Positions 35,457 to 40,000 of a stretch of DNA of 40,000 bases are shown one piece after another. Within the stretch, counting starts at the first letter, position 1, and each line of letters opens with the position of its first letter. The notes beneath the pieces are model-generated. The model saw only the letters and a list, made by a program, of their open reading frames with translations, made no database searches and had not been told where the DNA came from. Location: contig JAJUJM010000014.1 in the NCBI GenBank assembly GCA_029265315.1, forward strand, positions 1-40,000, given 5' to 3'. Source of the DNA: Actinomycetota bacterium. GTDB taxonomy: Bacteria; Actinomycetota; Coriobacteriia; Anaerosomatales; PHET01. Both the position numbers and the translations under genes were made by a program.

Positions 35457-38030
35457 TCAGCGGACCGTGATCTGATGCGTCACGGAGGACTGCTCGCCGC
35501 CGTCATCGGTGACCCATAACGTGACATCGTACGTGCCGGGCGTCGCCCACGTGTGCGTGACCTTCGCGCCGGAGCCGGTCGAGCCGTCTCCGAACTCCCA
35601 GTAGAAGGTCACGATCGAGCCGTCGTCGATCGATGCGGTCCCGTCCAGACGCGCTGGCCTTCCGGCGCGCACGGCGGCCGGCGGGGTGAAGACCGCTTCG
35701 GGCGGTGTGTTGGTCGGCGCGCCCGCGCTCACGATGATCGTCACCGGTTTGCCGACCTCTATGACCGTCCCTTTGGCGGGACGCTGCTCGGCCACCACGC
35801 CCGCGGCCACCCCCGGGATCGGCTTGTCGGTCACGTTGGCCATGAGGCCGAGCGTCTCCAGAGCATCGAGCGCCGCCTCTTTGGACAACCCGACGAGCTC
35901 AGGGACCTCAACGGTCTCAGGTGTCGCGTGGACCGTGCATGATGCGGGGACACTCGATGTGAGGAACAGGGCGCTCGTGCTCTTCGGGCAGTAGGGTGTG
36001 GCGGCGTCGCCGGTCTGGGCGCAGATCGTCACCGTCCTGAGCCCGCCGGGACGCTCGAATCGTGTCACGGGACTCTTCTCGAGCGCGGCGGACATGAAGT
36101 CGTGCCAGATCTCGGCGGGGAACGAGCCGCCGGTCACGGTCCGGCCGTGGACCGATCGCATCTCGCGTTGGGCGTCCGGGTAGCCCACCCACACCGCACA
36201 GGCCAGGTCAGGCGTGTAGCCCACGAACCACGCGTCGCGGTACTGCTGGGTCGTGCCCGTCTTGCCCGCCGCGGGTCGTCCGATGTCAGCCGCCCGGCCG
36301 GTGCCTCGCTCGATGACGCCCTTGAGGATGTCGGTGGTGAGGTAGGCGACGGCCGCCGGAATCCGTCCTTCGTGGATCGACCGGCGTCCCTTGAACAGGA
36401 ACTCACCTTCCGCGTCCTTGACGTTCATGATCCCGTACGGCTCAGCGTGAGTGCCGTTCGTGGCGAGCGTGGCGTAGGCCTCAGCCATCTGAAGCGGCGA
36501 GACGCCGTGTTCGAGTCCGCCGAGGGCGATGGCGGGGACAGGCTCGATGTCCTCGTCGATTCCCAGCGCCTTCGCGGTCTTGACGACCTCGTCCGGGCCG
36601 ACATCCATGATGAGCTGGGCGAAGACGGAGTTCACCGACTTCTCGCACGCCACTCGCAGGCGCATCGGGCCCTTCACGCCGCCGCCCGCACCGGTCACGC
36701 TCCACACCCCGGTGCCCACCGGTATCCGGACGGGACCGCTCTCGAAGGTCTGTTCCGGGCTCACGCCTTTGGACAGTGCGGTCGCGAGCACGAACGGTTT
36801 GAACGCCGAACCGGGTTGGCGTCGCCCCTGCACGGCGACGTTGAACTGCTGGGTCGCGAAGTCCCGTCCGCCGACCATGGCCAGGACCTCTCCGGTGCCG
36901 GGCTTGATCGCGACCAAGGCGGCCGAGGGGTCGTCTTCGCGGTCGAGGTGCTTCGCGATCGCGCGCGTCGCAGCTCGTTGCATCGACAGGTCGAGCGTCG
37001 TCTTGACGGTGAGGCCGCCGCGGTAGACCAAGCGTTCGCCGTACTCCTCGACCAGCTGCTCCTTGACCCACTCCACGAAGTAGGGCGCGACCACCGAGCG
37101 GGGCTTCAAGCCCACCACCTTGACCGGCTTCGCTCGGGCCGCCTCGTAGGTGGCCTCATCGATGTAGCCCTGGTCTCGCATCTGGCGCAACACGAGGTCC
37201 CGTCGTCCCACGGCGTTCTCGGGCTCGAGGTAGGGCGAATAGCGGCCGGGCGACTTGATCACTCCGGCGAGCAGCGCGGACTCCTCCAGCTCGAGGTCGC
37301 CGACGTGCTTGCCGAAGTACACGCGGGACGCGGCCTCGACACCGTACGCCCCGTGACCGAAGTAGATCGTGTTCAGGTACCCCTCGAGGATGTCGTCCTT
37401 CGAGTACCTGCGCTCCACCTTCTGGGCGAGGATCGCCTCTTGGACCTTACGCCTCACGGTCTTCTCGCTCGTGACGAACGCCTGCTTCACGTACTGCTGC
37501 GTGATCGTGGATCCGCCTTGGGCCTTCTCTCCGCGGACGATATCGACGAGAAGCGCCCTGGCGATGCCGATCGGGTCGACCCCCTCGTGTTCGTAGAAGC
37601 GTCTGTCCTCCGTCGCGATCACGGCCTGACGCAGGTGCTCGGGAATCGCGGTGAGCTCGACGTCCTTGCGGTCCTCTTCGGCGAAGAGCTTCGCGAGCTG
37701 CCTGCCTTTGCGGTCGGTGATGATCGTGGACTGGTCGCGACCACGCGCCTTGGTGATGTCGGGGTCGGGCAGCTGGGACGACATCCACAGGTAGACCGCG
37801 ACGCCGGTCACGGCGAGCGCCGCTGCCGCGATGGTGAGGAAGAGTCCGATCGCCCGTAGCGCCCGAGCCACTCCGCCGCGGCGCCGGGGCACGTTGTTGC
37901 GAGCGCCGCGGGCGGGCTGGCTCGCTGCGGCGGGTCTCCCCGAACGCGCCGGTGGGCGAGCTGCCCTCCGCGGGCGCTTTCTCGGCGCAGGGCTCTCTCG
38001 GCGCCCGCCTCGGGTGTTCCTGTCAGCCAT
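35457..38030 (-). CDS. Class A penicillin-binding protein with PASTA and PKD domains
   Basis: An 857-aa bifunctional peptidoglycan synthase. A very basic N-terminus of about 55 residues and one membrane helix (about 62-83) lead into the GT51 domain (EDRRFYEHEGVD near 140, GGSTITQQYVKQAF, ILEGYLNTIYFGHGAYG). The transpeptidase has Ser in GSAFKPF (near 410), SVN (near 467) and KTGTT (near 588). One PASTA domain (about 710-765) and then a PKD domain (about 777-857; FYWEFGDGST, HTWATPGTYDVTLWV) close the protein. ATG 38030 has AGAAGG 7 nt upstream; a TTG just before it belongs to the spacer. PKD on a PBP is unusual and may bind wall glycans or surface proteins. Confidence 0.94.
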   Translation of the reverse strand: MADRNTRGGRRESPAPRKRPRRAARPPARSGRPAAASQPARGARNNVPRRRGGVARALRAIGLFLTIAAAALAVTGVAVYLWMSSQLPDPDITKARGRDQSTIITDRKGRQLAKLFAEEDRKDVELTAIPEHLRQAVIATEDRRFYEHEGVDPIGIARALLVDIVRGEKAQGGSTITQQYVKQAFVTSEKTVRRKVQEAILAQKVERRYSKDDILEGYLNTIYFGHGAYGVEAASRVYFGKHVGDLELEESALLAGVIKSPGRYSPYLEPENAVGRRDLVLRQMRDQGYIDEATYEAARAKPVKVVGLKPRSVVAPYFVEWVKEQLVEEYGERLVYRGGLTVKTTLDLSMQRAATRAIAKHLDREDDPSAALVAIKPGTGEVLAMVGGRDFATQQFNVAVQGRRQPGSAFKPFVLATALSKGVSPEQTFESGPVRIPVGTGVWSVTGAGGGVKGPMRLRVACEKSVNSVFAQLIMDVGPDEVVKTAKALGIDEDIEPVPAIALGGLEHGVSPLQMAEAYATLATNGTHAEPYGIMNVKDAEGEFLFKGRRSIHEGRIPAAVAYLTTDILKGVIERGTGRAADIGRPAAGKTGTTQQYRDAWFVGYTPDLACAVWVGYPDAQREMRSVHGRTVTGGSFPAEIWHDFMSAALEKSPVTRFERPGGLRTVTICAQTGDAATPYCPKSTSALFLTSSVPASCTVHATPETVEVPELVGLSKEAALDALETLGLMANVTDKPIPGVAAGVVAEQRPAKGTVIEVGKPVTIIVSAGAPTNTPPEAVFTPPAAVRAGRPARLDGTASIDDGSIVTFYWEFGDGSTGSGAKVTHTWATPGTYDVTLWVTDDGGEQSSVTHQITVR

Positions 38031-38070
38031 CAACGAGCCTTCTCAGATCGGATTCGTGGAGTTGGGACGC

Positions 38071-38100
38071 GTCCGTCGTGATCGTGGCACACCGACGGAC
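38071..38100. promoter_or_regulatory. Inverted repeat between the PBP gene and tyrS
   Basis: GTCCGTCG (38071-38078) and CGACGGAC (38093-38100) are perfect 8-bp arms around 14 nt. It lies in the divergent region between the two genes and just upstream of a possible extended -10 (TGCTAGTAT, 38111-38119) that could serve tyrS. Operator or RNA hairpin; not decided. Confidence 0.4.
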
Positions 38101-38110
38101 TCAGGCCCTC

Positions 38111-38119
38111 TGCTAGTAT
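38111..38119 (+). promoter_or_regulatory. tyrS: Possible extended -10 promoter element of tyrS
   Basis: TGCTAGTAT matches an extended -10 (TGn-TAGTAT). No good -35 hexamer is found 17 nt upstream, which is usual for extended -10 promoters. About 95 nt of leader would precede the tyrS start. Confidence 0.4.
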
Positions 38120-38212
38120 GACACGCGAGTTTCGGGCCACCTCACTGACAGGTGGGCTCTGTGAACGACCCGTCATCTCGCCTGTGGGCGTGATCGAAAG
38201 GTGCGACGCGAC

Positions 38213-39421
38213 GTGCTTCCCGTATCCGAACAGCTCCGTATCCTCACGAGCGGCATCGCGGACCTGGTGCCCGAAGCCGATCTTGCCAAGAAGCTTGAGC
38301 GGAACAGACCGCTCAGGGTCAAGCTGGGGGTCGACCCCACCGCTCCGGACCTTCATCTGGGCCACGCGGTCCCTCTTCGCAAGCTGCGCCAGTTCCAGGA
38401 CCTGGGACATACCGTCGTGCTCATCATCGGGGACTTCACCGCGCTGATCGGCGACCCCTCAGGTCGCAACACGACGCGACCGCCTCTCAGCCGTGAGGCG
38501 ATCGACGCCAACGCGCAGACCTACGTGGACCAGGCGTTCAGGATCCTCGACCCCGAACGCACCGAGCTCAGGCGCAACTCCGACTGGCTTGAGCCGCTCG
38601 GGTTCGCCGACATCCTGAGGCTCACGAGCCGCTTCACGGTCGCGCGGACGCTCGAGCGTGACGACTTCCAGAAGCGGTACCGAGAAGGAATCGGCATCTC
38701 GTTGCACGAGTTCCTGTATCCGGTTGCCCAGGCGTACGACTCGGTGGCCATCGAGGCGGACGTGGAGCTCGGGGGCACCGACCAGCTGTTCAATCTGCTC
38801 GCCGGTCGAGAGCTCATGGAGAAGAGTGGGATGGAGCCGCAGGTCGCGTTGACCTTGCCGCTGCTCGAGGGCACGGACGGCGTCCAGAAGATGAGCAAGA
38901 GCTATGGCAACTACATCGGGCTTGCCGATGAGCCGTTCGACATGTTCGGCAAGGTCATGTCGATCCCTGACTCGCTCATGGTCAAGTACTACCGGTTGTG
39001 CACTGACATGCCTGTCGATGAGGTGGACGCACTCGAGTCCGGACTCGCGTCGGGCGACGTCCACCCGAACGCCGCGAAGCGCGACCTGGCGCGGCGGATC
39101 GTCACGCTCTACCACGGCGCGCGGGCGGCCGCGGCTGCGGAGGACCGGTTCAATGCCGTCTTCGTCAAGCACGAGGTCCCCGATGACGTGCCCGAGGTGC
39201 CTGTGCGGCTCGAGGACGATGTGTACCTTCCGGGGCTGCTCGTGGCGCTGGGGCTGGCGCCGTCCTCGGGCGAAGGCCGACGTCTCATCGACGGTGGGGG
39301 CGTCAAGGTCGCCGGGGTCACAGTCGAACCGCACGCCTATAATGTCGCGCGCGCACGCGTGGAGGGTCAGATCGTACAGGTCGGCAAGCGTCGTCACGCG
39401 CGCCCGGTGGCGCCTGACTGA
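38213..39421 (+). CDS. tyrS: Tyrosine-tRNA ligase
   Basis: A 402-aa class I synthetase. The HIGH-type motif HLGH is at about 48-51 in LGVDPTAPDLHLGHA, IIGDFTALIGDPSG follows, and KMSKSYGN is near 226. A C-terminal S4 RNA-binding domain (GLAPSSGEGRRLIDGGGVKV) closes the protein. The sequence is nearer the TyrS type found in deep bacterial branches (LGVDPTAPDLHLGH) than the E. coli type. GTG 38213 is favoured: GAAAGG lies about 11 nt upstream, while the earlier in-frame GTG (38201) sits on that site. Confidence 0.95.
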   Translation: MLPVSEQLRILTSGIADLVPEADLAKKLERNRPLRVKLGVDPTAPDLHLGHAVPLRKLRQFQDLGHTVVLIIGDFTALIGDPSGRNTTRPPLSREAIDANAQTYVDQAFRILDPERTELRRNSDWLEPLGFADILRLTSRFTVARTLERDDFQKRYREGIGISLHEFLYPVAQAYDSVAIEADVELGGTDQLFNLLAGRELMEKSGMEPQVALTLPLLEGTDGVQKMSKSYGNYIGLADEPFDMFGKVMSIPDSLMVKYYRLCTDMPVDEVDALESGLASGDVHPNAAKRDLARRIVTLYHGARAAAAAEDRFNAVFVKHEVPDDVPEVPVRLEDDVYLPGLLVALGLAPSSGEGRRLIDGGGVKVAGVTVEPHAYNVARARVEGQIVQVGKRRHARPVAPD

Positions 39422-39511
39422 CCCAGGGCGGGCTGGCCGCGTCCGCGAGTCTCGGGGCGGGATCCCGTGATGCACAGCGCGCGAAACTGGGTATGTACGC
39501 CATACGTTGAA

Positions 39512-39540
39512 CCTTGCGGGCCGGAATCTGAGGTTGTATA
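39512..39540 (+). promoter_or_regulatory. Promoter of a short terminated transcript
   Basis: TTGCGG, a 17-nt spacer and TATACT form a promoter, with the -10 matching consensus at 5 of 6 positions. Expected start near 39547. The terminator at about 39671-39705 follows about 130 nt later. Coordinates are good to within a base or two. Confidence 0.6.
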
Positions 39541-39546
39541 CTCACC

Positions 39547-39704
39547 GTCCGCACCAACCGGAACTCGAAGGAGACCGGAGCGCGTGTTGAAAATGGAGTA
39601 CCGCTGGGAGGCGAGTCCATAGGTCGGGCAGGCGGCCACTCCTCTAGGGGTGGCAGGTCGGCTCCGCTCGTGCGCCTCTCGGGTCCACCGGGAGGCGTTT
39701 TCAT
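39547..39704 (+). ncRNA. Short structured transcript (about 155 nt) with possible 12-codon ORF, ended by a terminator
   Basis: Between the promoter and the terminator lie AAGGAG (39568-39573), a small frame GTG 39584 to TAG 39622 coding MLKMEYRWEASP, and a strong hairpin GCCACTCC/GGGGTGGC (about 39635-39654) followed by AGGTCGG. The arrangement is that of a peptide-coding attenuator or a small RNA. A GGGGTGGCA stretch vaguely recalls a T-box, but the downstream ACCGCG is missing. No protein gene follows it, only the rRNA-type promoter. Family not recognised. Confidence 0.45.
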
Positions 39705-39705
39705 C
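39671..39705 (+). terminator. Intrinsic terminator of the short transcript
   Basis: A 10-bp stem CGCCTCTCGG / CCGGGAGGCG (one G-U pair) with a 5-nt loop, followed by TTTTCAT. A clear rho-independent terminator on the plus strand. Confidence 0.85.
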
Positions 39706-39766
39706 ACCCGGCGGACCCACTCAGGGTCGCTGTGGCAGCTTTGCGAAGTTTCTTGCGAACAACGTG

Positions 39767-39795
39767 TTGACACGGCGACCACGAGCCAGTAGTGT
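39767..39795 (+). promoter_or_regulatory. Probable rRNA operon promoter
   Basis: A consensus TTGACA (39767-39772) and, 17 nt on, TAGTGT (39790-39795); the -10 is only moderate, as in many regulated rRNA promoters. Start point near 39802, about 200 nt of leader inside the window. Confidence 0.6.
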
Positions 39796-39801
39796 ATCTC
39801 C

Positions 39802-40000
39802 TCGCCGTCTGGAACGGGTCGACGGCGTGCGGTGGGTGAAACCGCAGGAAACAGTGGGTGTTCCCGCCGCAGCTTGAACCTTGAAAACCGGATACTGTGA
39901 AACAGCCAGAAATGAACCCGTCATTTCGAGAGGGTCAATCAAAAGACCAAACCGAATGACTTCCAAGGTCCAAACCACACCGCCCTCCTTAGCGGTGAAG
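39802..40000 (+). other. rRNA operon leader, 16S gene expected beyond the window
   Basis: The stretch CTTGAAAACCGGATACTGTG near 39880-39900 resembles the motif found upstream of 16S rRNA in many Actinobacteria and Firmicutes, and the following text is AT-richer than the genome, with several short hairpins such as CACCGC/GCGGTG at 39978-39997. No 16S sequence is reached before base 40000. The rRNA assignment is therefore inference. Confidence 0.55.

Larger units (their letters stand above)
39422..40000 (+). other. Gene-free stretch holding a short terminated unit and an rRNA-type leader
   Basis: 579 bp with no protein gene of normal size. It contains two promoters, a small transcript with an intrinsic terminator (about 39547-39704), and a long AT-richer leader resembling those upstream of 16S rRNA. 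No tRNA was recognised. The overlapping longer frames in this stretch have no start-site or protein support. Confidence 0.8.

Noticed and set aside
36102-37859. Long plus-strand open frame (585 aa) over the second PBP gene
   Set aside because: Antisense to a full PBP with all catalytic motifs; no domain, no ribosome-binding site.
39640-39665. GGGGTGGCA in the short transcript as a T-box core
   Set aside because: The essential ACCGCG continuation is absent, the transcript is short for Stem I, and no amino-acid gene follows.

Overview
The window is GC-rich DNA from an actinomycete-type bacterium (Actinomycetota). The best guess is a deep, probably anaerobic branch such as Coriobacteriia; that assignment is an inference from gene content and order, not from a marker search. 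The backbone infC-rpmI-rplT ... pheS-pheT ... argC-J-B-D-F-R-G-H ... tyrS follows the order known from Actinobacteria such as Mycobacterium. Between these blocks sit lineage-specific cassettes.

Left arm (1-9.4 kb): this looks like an accessory or defence-type region. It has the 3' part of a HerA-like ATPase, overlapping by 1 nt a giant (1806 aa) DEAH helicase with several zinc-binding Cys clusters, a DUF1998/MZB Cys4 module and a C-terminal nuclease-like domain. Convergent to it is a coiled-coil/NYN nuclease/helical-repeat gene split by one in-frame amber codon. A secreted PEBP (YbhB-like) lipoprotein follows at 9.5-10.2 kb.

Translation block (10.2-19.0 kb): a strong promoter and an attenuator precede infC, which appears to start at ATC, then rpmI, rplT and a bidirectional terminator. 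Next, on the minus strand, are an ECF sigma factor carrying its own zinc finger, membrane anchor and long Pro/Gly/Ser tail, and a small membrane protein. On the plus strand a TasA/camelysin-like secreted protein overlaps a SipW-type signal peptidase. A T-box leader with a UUC (Phe) specifier then precedes pheS-pheT.

19.0-20.7 kb: three coupled genes for a secreted protein, a NapH-like polyferredoxin and a small Cys-rich membrane protein. They look like a redox or membrane module of unknown role.

20.7-30.6 kb: the complete arginine pathway from acetylglutamate to arginine, with its own repressor argR. A perfect palindrome lies between the -35 and -10 of the argC promoter. A 55-aa TatA-like protein is squeezed between argG and argH, and a NIF3-family gene with a TTG start ends the run.

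30.6-40 kb: two class A penicillin-binding proteins on the minus strand flank a plus-strand U32 peptidase-family gene. One PBP has a (DPGT)8 tail; the other has PASTA plus PKD domains. tyrS follows. The last 580 bp hold no protein gene of normal size. They contain a promoter-terminator unit with a possible 12-codon ORF, then a second promoter and what appears to be an rRNA operon leader that runs off the window.
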